A stretch of DNA of 64,000 bases from Neoluteolibacter marinus (GTDB lineage Bacteria > Verrucomicrobiota > Verrucomicrobiia > Verrucomicrobiales > Akkermansiaceae): positions 1 to 64,000 of the forward strand of contig NZ_JACZFQ010000009.1 in NCBI RefSeq assembly GCF_014904755.1. The letters run 5' to 3'. Of the stretch, positions 29,199 to 36,791 are shown one piece after another (within the stretch, counting starts at the first letter, position 1; every line of letters starts with the position of its first letter). The translations under genes and the position numbers were made by a program. The notes under the pieces are model-generated. The model had not been told where the DNA came from. It saw nothing but the letters and a program-made list of their open reading frames with translations, and searched no databases.

Positions 29199-31198
29199 GG
29201 TGAATTCGGCATTTCCCGCTCCACCCTCAGGATCGCCTCGAGGAGGAGAGGCTGCCATTCCTCGAAGAACTGCTGGTCCGCCAGGGTCAGGTGGCCTCCG
29301 TGGGTCCGTGGCGATTTTTCGTAGCGGTTGAGCTTCACCAGCTGAACTTCGTGGCAGCGCACGGCGAACATGCCGCCGGTGATGATGAACATGCCGAGGA
29401 GCATCGGCCAGCGGATCGCCCGCAAGCGCACCAGGCGTTCGGTGAAGCTTTCGGCCGGTGCCGCGAAGTGCCAGACCACCAGGGCGATCAGCCAGAGGAA
29501 CCCGGCCGCGGCGCCGCCGGCGATGCCGAGCATCGGCAGTCTCTGGCCGAGTAGTGGAGGGTCGATCCGCGAAAAGATCGCCGCTCCCACCAAGGAGCCG
29601 AGGACCATGGCGAGGGGAATCATTCCCAGATGGATTCCCCGTCCCGCCATTCCCAAGGCGCTGCCGCGCCGGGCCAGCCGCCAGCGGGCGGTTTCGAGCG
29701 CAAGCAGGGGAACGGCGATCAGGCAGGAGAACTGGAGGATGGCCAGCAGTCCGAATCGGGGATCTTGCGGCTGGGAGAGTGGCGTCTGCGACCATTCGTG
29801 TCCGGGCCATCGGGTAGCTGCCAGGTAGAGTCCGAAGGGGAGTCCCAGCGGGACGGCAAGCAGCAAGGCGTGGTCGGCGGGATGAAGGATCTGGCCGATC
29901 CGGTCGACCAGCCGGGATTGGCCGCGGTGGGCGTTTCGAACCATCAGGTAGATCGCGAAAAGCAGCGTCGCAAGGAGCACACCGCCCCAGCCGATGAGGC
30001 GTTCATGCATCGCCCATTCCGCGGCGATCCCGGGTCTGGTCAAGTCAGCGGTGACCCGCGACCTGTTCCCGATCACGGACGCCTTGGTGGCAAAGTAGCT
30101 TTCCGGAGGTAGGCCACCGACCATGTGGGTGGCCTGTCGATCACACCTTTCCGCTAATGCTGAAGTGTCCTTGAAGGCCGGGGTGGCCAGCAAGGGATTG
30201 GATCGGCCGACAGGAGTACTGGAAACGACGAGATGGGTCATCGTGGCCATTTCCAGGAGGTCCTTCGCGGTGCGCGCGTGTTTCAGGCCATGAGCAAGAG
30301 TGGTAATCCATAGGGTCGTGTACTTCGCCGTCGCAGTGGAATCCCCGCTGGACTGCGCCTCTTCCGCCAGCTGGAGCAGCACGATTTGCCATGCCATGTT
30401 TGTCGATCGTCCCGGTGCATCTTCTCCCAGGAAGCGCGCGTTGACCTTGATGTCTGCCCAGAGCTCTTCATCGGGAAGCAGCTCGAGGCGTTCCTGCCAA
30501 GTGATTCTCGTGGGATCTTCCAGGCGGGACGCACGGAGTGCCTGGTCCATGGCGGAATTGGCGAGAGCAAGATAGCGGGAGGCCCGCTCCAATTCGGTGA
30601 TACCCTGGACGAAGTGGTAGTAGCCGTTGCCGGGATCGATCCGTTCCGCGTGCTCCGTGAAGTCGGGGGGGAGCTGCAGGGTGGTGGCGAGGACGTGGAG
30701 CGCGTGGTCGGCATAGCGTCCGGGATCGTTCGGTTCCTCCTCTGCCAGAGCCTGCCACTTCAGATCGGGGCTTTCCGCGTCGGGATCTCCGAAAAGGATG
30801 CGGGCGTCGGATGCAGGGATCCGCGACAGGATGCGCTCGCGACGTACCCGCTCGTCGCCACGAAGTGTGTTGGTGAGAATCTGCGGAAGCTGGTGTTCCT
30901 GCGCCATCAGGAGCAGCCGGAGCTCCTGGAGTGGTCGACCCGGCAGAAAGTAGGCGATTCCAGTCACCAGCGCGAAGAGGGTGAGGAGCCGGATGCTCCG
31001 CGATTTCCATCGTCCCGGGCAATGCTTGGAACGCAGGTGATCCGCCGTCTCCTGGCAGGCCGAGTCGAAGCCGTGCGGCAGCTGTTGCCGCGCGTGGCCG
31101 GTCATCTGGAGGGCGATGAATTCGTAGGCCGGCTTGTGGCCCAGCGGCTTCATCAAGGCTTCGACCAGCGGATCTTCGGCGTGGTGATCGTTCAACAT
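29195..31198 (-). CDS. polytopic membrane protein with TPR-like middle, family copy 3
   Basis: At 667 residues this protein has the same layout as the products at 13909 and 16017: a head with DPLVEALMKPLGHKPAYEF, one membrane helix at about 75-95 (SIRLLTLFALVTGIAYFL), a helical TPR-like middle, and several C-terminal helices (GWGGVLLATLLFAIYLMV; LLAVPLGLPFGLYLA). The middle contains DARILFGDPDAES, LPPDFTEHAERIDPGNGYYHF and LPDEELWADIKV. It lacks the duplicated GTG leader and starts with ATG 31198. The TPR-like motif LPPDF..AERIDPGNG is shared by all three copies. Function unknown. Confidence 0.72.
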   Translation of the reverse strand: MLNDHHAEDPLVEALMKPLGHKPAYEFIALQMTGHARQQLPHGFDSACQETADHLRSKHCPGRWKSRSIRLLTLFALVTGIAYFLPGRPLQELRLLLMAQEHQLPQILTNTLRGDERVRRERILSRIPASDARILFGDPDAESPDLKWQALAEEEPNDPGRYADHALHVLATTLQLPPDFTEHAERIDPGNGYYHFVQGITELERASRYLALANSAMDQALRASRLEDPTRITWQERLELLPDEELWADIKVNARFLGEDAPGRSTNMAWQIVLLQLAEEAQSSGDSTATAKYTTLWITTLAHGLKHARTAKDLLEMATMTHLVVSSTPVGRSNPLLATPAFKDTSALAERCDRQATHMVGGLPPESYFATKASVIGNRSRVTADLTRPGIAAEWAMHERLIGWGGVLLATLLFAIYLMVRNAHRGQSRLVDRIGQILHPADHALLLAVPLGLPFGLYLAATRWPGHEWSQTPLSQPQDPRFGLLAILQFSCLIAVPLLALETARWRLARRGSALGMAGRGIHLGMIPLAMVLGSLVGAAIFSRIDPPLLGQRLPMLGIAGGAAAGFLWLIALVVWHFAAPAESFTERLVRLRAIRWPMLLGMFIITGGMFAVRCHEVQLVKLNRYEKSPRTHGGHLTLADQQFFEEWQPLLLEAILRVEREMPNSP

Positions 31199-31287
31199 CG
31201 CGAGATTGACCGGAAGCGCCGGTGAATCAATCCGGTCGTGTCATAACTGGATTCCGAAATTTCGAAACCTAACTCCAAGATAAGAAA

Positions 31288-31315
31288 AACCCGCGCCGGA
31301 AGTCCGGCGCGGGTT
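31288..31315 (-). terminator. intrinsic terminator of the 31361-31669 gene
   Basis: AACCCGCGCCGG and CCGGCGCGGGTT form a perfect 12-bp stem with a 4-nt loop (31288-31315). Read on the minus strand, the stem runs directly into a TTTTTC tract, the classical rho-independent form. It lies about 45 bases beyond the stop of the gene at 31361. Confidence 0.85.
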
Positions 31316-31360
31316 CATTTCAAAGGGGAGGCAATGGGTGATCTGGATCACCCGGTTGGC

Positions 31361-31669
31361 TCAATCTTCCTGCTGTTGGGCGAGAAACTCGCTCGACGCC
31401 TCGTGGACGCGCTTGGTGCCCTTGTACTCCTTGCCGATCTTCTCGACGAGGCCGCGGGTCACGAGGTTCTGGAGCTTTTCATAGGCCCGCAAACGAAGCA
31501 TCTCTTCCCCGCCGCTGACGGCGTTGCGTACCTTGAGGTTCTCGAACACCCGCTCGAACAGGTCATTGAAGCCAAACACCTTGTCTTCCGCGAGGACGTT
31601 GCAGAGTTCATCCGTGACGTGATCTGGAAGCCGGCGTGAAAACCGGGTGCGTTTCGTGGTGGTTGCCAT
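31361..31669 (-). CDS. small basic wHTH-like protein
   Basis: This 102-residue protein has a basic N-terminus (ATTTKRTRFSRRLPD) followed by predicted helices and a winged-helix-like ending (AYEKLQNLVTRGLVEKIGKEYKGTKRV), where a helix is followed by a beta hairpin. The shape suggests nucleic-acid binding, but I cannot assign a family. It is a single-gene unit: an AT-rich control region with an 8-bp inverted repeat lies upstream and a strong terminator follows. Autoregulation is possible but unproven. Confidence 0.65.
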   Translation of the reverse strand: MATTTKRTRFSRRLPDHVTDELCNVLAEDKVFGFNDLFERVFENLKVRNAVSGGEEMLRLRAYEKLQNLVTRGLVEKIGKEYKGTKRVHEASSEFLAQQQED

Positions 31670-31689
31670 AGCGACGCGATTCTAGCAGC

Positions 31690-31790
31690 AATAAGCCCCA
31701 CGCGCGACTGTAAAAAAGTCTGTTATTCAAAAAATTGCTTAACTTTTCGCAAGTAAAAAAATTTAAGCAAATTGAAGAGGCGGCGGCGGT
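31690..31790 (-). promoter_or_regulatory. AT-rich control region with inverted repeat TTGCTTAA/TTAAGCAA
   Basis: Upstream of the small wHTH-like gene the GC content drops sharply, with several A and T tracts. An exact 8-bp inverted repeat TTGCTTAA (31735-31742) and TTAAGCAA (31763-31770) flanks a 20-base spacer. Nearer the gene, TAGAAT on the minus strand could be a -10 box. This is the most AT-rich stretch seen in this half of the window and is a likely promoter and operator. Confidence 0.5.
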
Positions 31791-31836
31791 TGTCAGGAAA
31801 TGCCGTGTTTGAAACGGTTTCTTACCCGATCTTGCG

Positions 31837-32184
31837 CTATTTTCCTTCGCGAATGATCGCGTTATTTTCGTCGAGAACGACCTTCTTGGGCAATACAGGC
31901 GTGTTAGAGAGGCCGAAAGCCATGATGGCGACGCGTTCTCCTTTTTTGATCCGGTGGGCTGCGCCGCCGTTGATGATGATGTGACCGGTGCCGGCCGGAC
32001 CCGGCTGGACATAGGTCTCGAGACGGTTGCCGGTGGTAATGGAGGCAACCAGGACCTTCTCGCCGGCCCAGAGGCCAACGGTGTCCATGAGGTCGGTGGG
32101 GATCTCGATGCTGCCTTCGTATTCGACGTCGGCAGCCGTGATCATTGCCCGGTGAAGCTTGGATTTGAGCACCTGGTGGAGCAT
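31837..32184 (-). CDS. panD: aspartate 1-decarboxylase
   Basis: PanD makes beta-alanine for pantothenate and CoA. The 115-residue proenzyme has the self-cleavage site at Gly24-Ser25 within EYEGSIEIP, which yields the pyruvoyl cofactor at the new N-terminus of the large chain. It also has the conserved MLHQVLKSKLHRA start, the substrate-binding TYVQPGPAGTG region and an IAFG-type motif near the end (IMAFGLS). ATG 32184 matches the family start exactly. Other pantothenate genes are not in the window. Confidence 0.96.
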   Translation of the reverse strand: MLHQVLKSKLHRAMITAADVEYEGSIEIPTDLMDTVGLWAGEKVLVASITTGNRLETYVQPGPAGTGHIIINGGAAHRIKKGERVAIMAFGLSNTPVLPKKVVLDENNAIIREGK

Positions 32185-32295
32185 GGCGGGCGGGAAGAAA
32201 CCGGGCGCCGCCGCGTGCGTCAAGCGGCAAGGTCGATCGAGGTGTGATCCGCGGTGCCTGCGGTCCGCAACGGGCCAGGAACCCGGAGACAATAA

Positions 32296-32327
32296 GAAAC
32301 GGCCCGGAGAATTCTCCGGGCCGTTTC
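32296..32327 (-). terminator. perfect 32-nt palindrome downstream of rpmB
   Basis: GAAACGGCCCGGAGAA and TTCTCCGGGCCGTTTC form an uninterrupted inverted repeat 32 bases long. On the minus strand it follows the rpmB stop by about 30 bases and is followed by a T-rich tail (TTTCTTATT), so it probably ends the Fe-S/rpmB transcript before panD. Confidence 0.75.
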
Positions 32328-32358
32328 ATCATGAAATCAGTTATGGGGAAGCGCCGGC

Positions 32359-32622
32359 TTACAGCAGCCCGGCTTCCTTGAGGGTGACATAGGCACCGTT
32401 CTTGTTGATCGTCTTGATCGCCTTGGCGCTCAGGGTCAGGCGCACCCAGCGGCCGAGCTCAGGAACCCAGATACGCTTGGAGTGGAGGTTGGGCGCGACC
32501 TTGCGCTTCACCACCTTGGTGACGTGACGGCCGATACCGCCTTTTTTCTTGGCGAGACCGGAACGGTTGATCTTACCGCCGGAACGGACTCGGCTTCCTC
32601 GGATGCTGCAGACGCGGGCCAT
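32359..32622 (-). CDS. rpmB: 50S ribosomal protein L28
   Basis: The 87-residue basic protein begins MARVCSIRGSRVRSGGKI and contains the L28 core VAPNLHSKRIWVPELGRWV followed by RLTLSAKAIKTINKNG, which aligns with the standard RWVRLRVSARALRTI region of the family. Lengths of 60-90 residues are normal for L28. ATG 32622 is the only sensible start. It is not next to rpmG, its usual partner in many bacteria. Confidence 0.95.
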   Translation of the reverse strand: MARVCSIRGSRVRSGGKINRSGLAKKKGGIGRHVTKVVKRKVAPNLHSKRIWVPELGRWVRLTLSAKAIKTINKNGAYVTLKEAGLL

Positions 32623-32717
32623 GATGAAAAAGGGAAAGGGTTGCTTTCGCGGGGCGGAGAGAATGGTGGCGCGCGGCGAACCGTCAAGGCGAATCTTGGC
32701 GAATTCCGCAACCTTTC

Positions 32718-33251
32718 TCACCAAAGTGCCGAAAATCGGGCCTTCAGCTCGCCCTGCCACTTCTCCAGGAAGGCCAGATTGCGCACCGTGAGCCAGGGAT
32801 CCCCGTCGCCGGCCTCGATTTCGGGAAAGGCGGTCTCTTCGTCCTGGAGCGCCGCGGCGACCTCCCCGAGGCACGCCTCGAGGGCCTCGCGGGTCTCCTG
32901 CACCTCGGGTTCGAGCATGGCCTTGGCCAGGGCGCTGTGGCTCTCCCCGCGCTTTTTGGCGACGGCGTCGGCCCGTTGCAGCACCGCGCCAACCGTGCCG
33001 AAAAGATCGAGCAGGCGCGGTGAAATCGCTCCGCGGTCCTCCCCGGGGATACCGCGGGCGGAAAGCCAGGCGCGGAGGCGTCCGGAAGGCCTCGAAAGCT
33101 GACGATAGGCTTGCTGCAACAGGGCGAAATCCTCGCCGCTGCCGCCGGCATCGGGGTGGCCTTGTTTTCCCGCGGTCCGGAAGGCTTCGCGCAGTTCCTC
33201 TTCGGAAAGCGCCAGCCGCCGCTCCAGCCCCAGTCGCTCGAACGGATCCAT
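32718..33251 (-). CDS. hscB: J-domain co-chaperone, HscB-like
   Basis: The 177-residue protein begins with a J domain whose HPD tripeptide (His32-Pro33-Asp34, in KQGHPDAGG) is the part that stimulates Hsp70 ATPase. The C-terminal two-thirds is a helical region like the HscB client-binding domain. Its start lies 3 bases after the stop of an A-type Fe-S carrier gene, which supports a role in iron-sulfur cluster delivery. The overall match to HscB is by architecture and context rather than strong sequence identity, and no hscA, iscS or iscU is seen nearby. Confidence 0.72.
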   Translation of the reverse strand: MDPFERLGLERRLALSEEELREAFRTAGKQGHPDAGGSGEDFALLQQAYRQLSRPSGRLRAWLSARGIPGEDRGAISPRLLDLFGTVGAVLQRADAVAKKRGESHSALAKAMLEPEVQETREALEACLGEVAAALQDEETAFPEIEAGDGDPWLTVRNLAFLEKWQGELKARFSALW

Positions 33252-33254
33252 GGC

Positions 33255-33623
33255 TCAAGCCGCGAAGCTTTCCCCGCAGGAGCAGGTCACCACGGCGTTC
33301 GGGTTGCTCACCTTGAAGCCGCCCTGCTGGAGGTCGTCGGACCAATCGAGTTCGCTGCCGCTGACAAAAAGCGCGCTCTTCGGGTCGATCACCACGTTCA
33401 CGCCGTTGCTGGGCACCAGGATGTCGCGGTCGCGGGGGCCGTCGACCAGATCCATCTTGTACTGGAGGCCGCTACAGCCGCCGCCGATCACCGCGATCCG
33501 CAGGGCACCCTCGGGGCGTCCTTGCTTCTCAAGCAGTCCGCGCAGGTGGGCGGATGCCGCGTCCAGCACGCGCACGAGCTTTTCGTTGCCGATCTTGAAA
33601 TTCACTGCCGCAGGCATCGTCAC
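33255..33623 (-). CDS. erpA: A-type iron-sulfur carrier (IscA/ErpA family)
   Basis: The 122-residue protein has the three conserved cysteines of A-type carriers: Cys50 in GGGCSGLQY and Cys114/Cys116 in the C-terminal CSCGESF. These bind a [2Fe-2S] or [4Fe-4S] cluster for transfer to apoproteins. IscA, ErpA and SufA cannot be separated from sequence alone, so the symbol is tentative. It is the first gene of a likely operon with the J-domain protein. ATG 33617 is an alternative start two codons in. Confidence 0.88.
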   Translation of the reverse strand: MTMPAAVNFKIGNEKLVRVLDAASAHLRGLLEKQGRPEGALRIAVIGGGCSGLQYKMDLVDGPRDRDILVPSNGVNVVIDPKSALFVSGSELDWSDDLQQGGFKVSNPNAVVTCSCGESFAA

Positions 33624-33707
33624 GCCGGCATCCTCGCCGCGCCGGGCCCCGCTGAAAACTGAAAACTGGCCAAGGCGACCGGCTTCACTACCTTCCGCGC
33701 GCCGCCC

Positions 33708-34532
33708 ATGCCGCAGGAACCCACACCCGGACTCGCCGTCGCCCTTGGATCATCCTTGTTGGGATACTACGCCCATGCCGGCTTCCTCAACGGTCTCGCG
33801 GCTGCCGGCCTGCACCCCGCGAAAGTGTCGGGTTCCTCCGCCGGAGCCTTGGCCGGGTCTCTCCATGCGGCCGGCCTGCGCGGCGAGGCTTTGAAAGAGG
33901 CGGTGCTCGATTCGGCGCTGCGCTGGTCCTTCGCCGATTGGGCCGCCTTCCTGCGTCTCCCCGGAGTCCTCTCGGTCCTGTGGGCATCGGGGATCTTTTC
34001 GGGCAAGCGTGCGGTCAAGCACCTGCGAGGACTGCTCCGCGTGGAGGATGTGGGCAACCTGGCGTCACCCACCATGGAGATCGCGGTCACCGATGCCGAC
34101 CTCCACCGCACCGAGGTGCTGAACTCCGGTCCCTTGGCCGAACTGATCGTCGCCAGTTGTGCGGTTCCGGGGTTGATCGGAATCCAGCGGGTCGACGGGC
34201 GCCGCTACATCGACGGCGGGGTCGCCTGCGAAGCTCCCTTCGAGCAATGGCTCGATGACCCGGACGTCGACACGATCATCGTCCATCGCATCCGTCACGA
34301 GGATGGCACCGGGCCCGCGGTATCCTGGGAAACCATCGCCACCTCGATTGGCTCGGCCCATGCGACGGTTTGTGAAGAGCTTCACCGTCATCGGCGCGAG
34401 CTGGCGCAGGTGAAGGGCAAGCGCCTGGTGGAGGTCGACACCCGCACGCCGGTTCCCGGCTTGTTCCGCCAGGGCCGGGCGCCACTTTGCTATGACCGCG
34501 GATACGAGTCCGGCAGGGCGGTGGCTTGGTAG
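33708..34532 (+). CDS. patatin-like phospholipase
   Basis: The 274-residue protein has the Ser-Asp dyad of patatins: nucleophile Ser44 in GSSAG (42-46) and the Asp169 of YIDGGV. Family members such as RssA hydrolyse lipid acyl chains. The oxyanion loop, usually GGGxRG before a His, is altered here to ALGSSLLGYYAHAGFL, with the His kept, so activity is likely but not certain. No signal peptide is evident, which suggests a cytoplasmic or membrane-peripheral enzyme. It stands alone, divergent from the Fe-S operon with an 84-base gap. Confidence 0.82.
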   Translation: MPQEPTPGLAVALGSSLLGYYAHAGFLNGLAAAGLHPAKVSGSSAGALAGSLHAAGLRGEALKEAVLDSALRWSFADWAAFLRLPGVLSVLWASGIFSGKRAVKHLRGLLRVEDVGNLASPTMEIAVTDADLHRTEVLNSGPLAELIVASCAVPGLIGIQRVDGRRYIDGGVACEAPFEQWLDDPDVDTIIVHRIRHEDGTGPAVSWETIATSIGSAHATVCEELHRHRRELAQVKGKRLVEVDTRTPVPGLFRQGRAPLCYDRGYESGRAVAW

Positions 34533-34565
34533 GGTGCAACGCGTGCGCCGATCCGACAGGGCCGG

Positions 34566-34814
34566 CTAGTTGCCGTCTTCGGCGAGCATCTTGTCGATCG
34601 CTTCGATCCACTCCCAGGGGCAGCGCCGCCGCTGGTATTTCCGCCAGAGAACGTCGCGGAGTTTTTCCCAAACCTCGCGCGGCGCGGGATCGAGGATTTC
34701 CCATTCGGGGTCGGTCTGGAGGGAGGTCTGGAGCTTCCACTTGCCGGCGTGCCGCGTCGCCTGCCAAAAGCGCAAGCCTTCCTCCGTCCGTTCACGCCAC
34801 TCGTGGGTCTCCAT
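34566..34814 (-). CDS. small conserved-type protein, unknown
   Basis: ATG 34814 gives 82 residues with many Trp and charged residues (ETHEWRERTEEGLRFWQ ... EVWEKLRDVLWRKYQRRRCPWEWIEAIDKML). Codon usage fits the neighbours. No domain is recognised. Similar short tryptophan-rich ORFs often occur in verrucomicrobial genomes, to my recollection, but I cannot name this one. It is convergent with the patatin gene and divergent from the CPBP protease. Confidence 0.55.
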   Translation of the reverse strand: METHEWRERTEEGLRFWQATRHAGKWKLQTSLQTDPEWEILDPAPREVWEKLRDVLWRKYQRRRCPWEWIEAIDKMLAEDGN

Positions 34815-34925
34815 GGCGGGAGCAATGCCCCAAGCACCCGCTGCTGCCAAGCGCCAATCGGGGCCCGTGGAGCCTCGCGCCCGCGGAATTGGAACTTGGC
34901 ACCCTTCCCGGTGATCCGCAGTTTC

Positions 34926-35996
34926 ATGGCCGTGCGCCGCGCCTTGCAAAGTGATGTGATCAAGATTTTCGCATACGTTGCGGCGTCCCTTGCACTGGGA
35001 GCGCTGCTGGCGCCATGGCTTTACCAGATTGGGAAGGGGCTGTCGGAAGTGGTCGAGGGGCGGCAGTCCAACGGCGCGATCAATTTTGTGGCCAAGGCGG
35101 CCGGCCGGGCGGACTTTCCCACGTTTTTCAACCGGGCGCTGATGCTTTCGGCCTTGGTGCTGCTCTTCCCGCTGATGGGCTGGCTGCGGCTGGGGCGGGG
35201 GCCGGGAAGCTTCCGCGACACGCCATGGTCGCTGCGGCTGCCGGACAGCGTGGTGATTTTGAATTCGGGCCAGCCGTTGAAGCGGAACCCGCAAGGATGG
35301 TGGCAGGCGGGAACCGGATTTGTGATTGCGGCCGGCTTGTTGCTGCTATCGGGATGGCTGATGCTGCAGGCGGGGTGCTTCATGTGGAAGGATGCCGCCG
35401 CATCGACCAAGGGGGCTTTGAACCGGTTTCCGCAGGCGATCGACTGGGGCAAGGCGGTCAAAGGCGCCCTGCCGGGTGCGTTGATCGTGGCGGTGATCGA
35501 GGAGTTGTTGTTCCGCGGTGTGCTGCTGGGGATCTTCCTGCGGGCGATGAAGCCGGCGCCGGCGATCGCGTCGCTGTCGTTCCTGTTCGCGTTCGTGCAT
35601 TTCCTCTCGCCGCCGCCGCTGGCCAGGGTGCCGGATCCGGAGGCAGCCAACGCGGGGTTCATCCTGCTGGGGCAGATCTTCAGCCGCTTTGCCGATCCGC
35701 TGTCAATGGTCTCGCGATTCTCCATCCTGGCGATGGTCGGGGTGGTCCTCGCCTATGCCCGCTACCGCACCGCGTCGCTGTGGCTACCGGTCGGGCTGCA
35801 TGCCGGGTGGGTATTCGGGATCGGCATCTTCAAGGCCGCGACTTGGCCGGTGGCGGGTTTGCCGGAGGTGGTGCGGTGGCTGGTGGGGTTGAGCTTGTTG
35901 GAAGGACTGCTGCCGCTGTCGGTGGTGGTGGCGACGGGGGTGCTGGTGCATTTGATGACCCGCCCGGTCGAGCCCGCGGCGGATTACCGTTCTTGA
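34926..35996 (+). CDS. CPBP-family intramembrane metalloprotease
   Basis: The 356-residue membrane protein has the CPBP (Abi/CAAX protease) motifs in order: the EExxxR element IEELLFRG near residue 190, FAFVHF, and the later His of GLHAGW. About seven to eight hydrophobic segments are visible. In this family the Glu pair and the His residues are thought to form the active site for cleavage within or next to membranes. ATG 34926 gives the natural start, and TGATG (35994-35998) joins it to comF, implying co-translation. Confidence 0.85.
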   Translation: MAVRRALQSDVIKIFAYVAASLALGALLAPWLYQIGKGLSEVVEGRQSNGAINFVAKAAGRADFPTFFNRALMLSALVLLFPLMGWLRLGRGPGSFRDTPWSLRLPDSVVILNSGQPLKRNPQGWWQAGTGFVIAAGLLLLSGWLMLQAGCFMWKDAAASTKGALNRFPQAIDWGKAVKGALPGALIVAVIEELLFRGVLLGIFLRAMKPAPAIASLSFLFAFVHFLSPPPLARVPDPEAANAGFILLGQIFSRFADPLSMVSRFSILAMVGVVLAYARYRTASLWLPVGLHAGWVFGIGIFKAATWPVAGLPEVVRWLVGLSLLEGLLPLSVVVATGVLVHLMTRPVEPAADYRS

Positions 35997-36760
35997 TGCC
36001 CATGAGCCTGGACCCCGCAAAGCGAGTCAAGGGGGTGTGGGCGGAGGTGCTGGATTTGCTTTATCCCGGCATTTGCCAGGTGTGTGGCGGGGGATTGACG
36101 GGAGACCGGTCGCTTTGCGAAGGCTGCGTGGCCGAGGTGCCCGGGTTGAAGGAACCATTCTGCCGTCGCTGCGGCGAGGAATTCGATGGCCAGGCTGGGG
36201 CCGGTGCCGAGTGTCCGAATTGCCGCAACCTGACGTTCGCCTTCGATTTCGCGCGGCCGGCGGTTCCCTGCCATCCCGCGATCCTGGAAATGATCCACGG
36301 GTTGAAATACAGCCGGCGGATCGAGTTGGCCCCGGAACTCGGCAGGGTCGCGGTCCGGGCCTTTGAGGACGATCCCCGGCTGGAACCGGCACTTGCCGGC
36401 GGCTGGTCCTTGGTGCCGGTGCCGCTCCATCGGACTCGGGAATTGTGGCGGCATTTCAATCAGGCCGCCGAGATCGCCCGGCCGATGGCCCGCGGAACCG
36501 GGCTGCCCGTCTGCCATGCGCTGACGCGGGTGCGCAGCACCGGCAACCAGACCCGGCTGAACCGCGCCCAGCGGCTGAAGAACCTGAAAGGCGCGTTCGC
36601 GCTGTCGAAGGAAGGTGCGAAACTCGCCGGCGGGAAGCCTCCCGGGGTGGTGCTGGTGGATGACGTCTTCACCACCGGGGCGACCAGCGACGAGTGTGCC
36701 CGGGCGCTGAGGCGGGGAGGGGTTCAAAAGGTGGTTGTCGTCACCGTGATGCGTGGCTAG
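35996..36760 (+). CDS. comF: ComF family phosphoribosyltransferase-like protein
   Basis: The protein has 254 residues. The N-terminus has two zinc-ribbon Cys pairs (CQVCGGGL, CEGC, CRRCGEEF and CPNC), and the C-terminal domain has the PRPP-binding loop VVLVDDVFTTGAT and the preceding RSTGNQTRLNRAQR segment. ComF homologues are involved in DNA uptake in competent bacteria, but most have no known role. It overlaps the CPBP stop by one base and lies 31 bases before accD. ATG 36002 is an alternative start two codons in. Confidence 0.9.
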   Translation: MPMSLDPAKRVKGVWAEVLDLLYPGICQVCGGGLTGDRSLCEGCVAEVPGLKEPFCRRCGEEFDGQAGAGAECPNCRNLTFAFDFARPAVPCHPAILEMIHGLKYSRRIELAPELGRVAVRAFEDDPRLEPALAGGWSLVPVPLHRTRELWRHFNQAAEIARPMARGTGLPVCHALTRVRSTGNQTRLNRAQRLKNLKGAFALSKEGAKLAGGKPPGVVLVDDVFTTGATSDECARALRRGGVQKVVVVTVMRG

Positions 36761-36791
36761 CCTCGCCGCCACGAGTTTTCTCGCCGACACC

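Noticed and set aside
35015-35995. A 327-codon upstream extension of comF overlapping the CPBP protease gene
   Set aside because: That part is Gly/Ala/Arg-rich antiphase sequence of the protease; comF homology begins only after ATG 35996.
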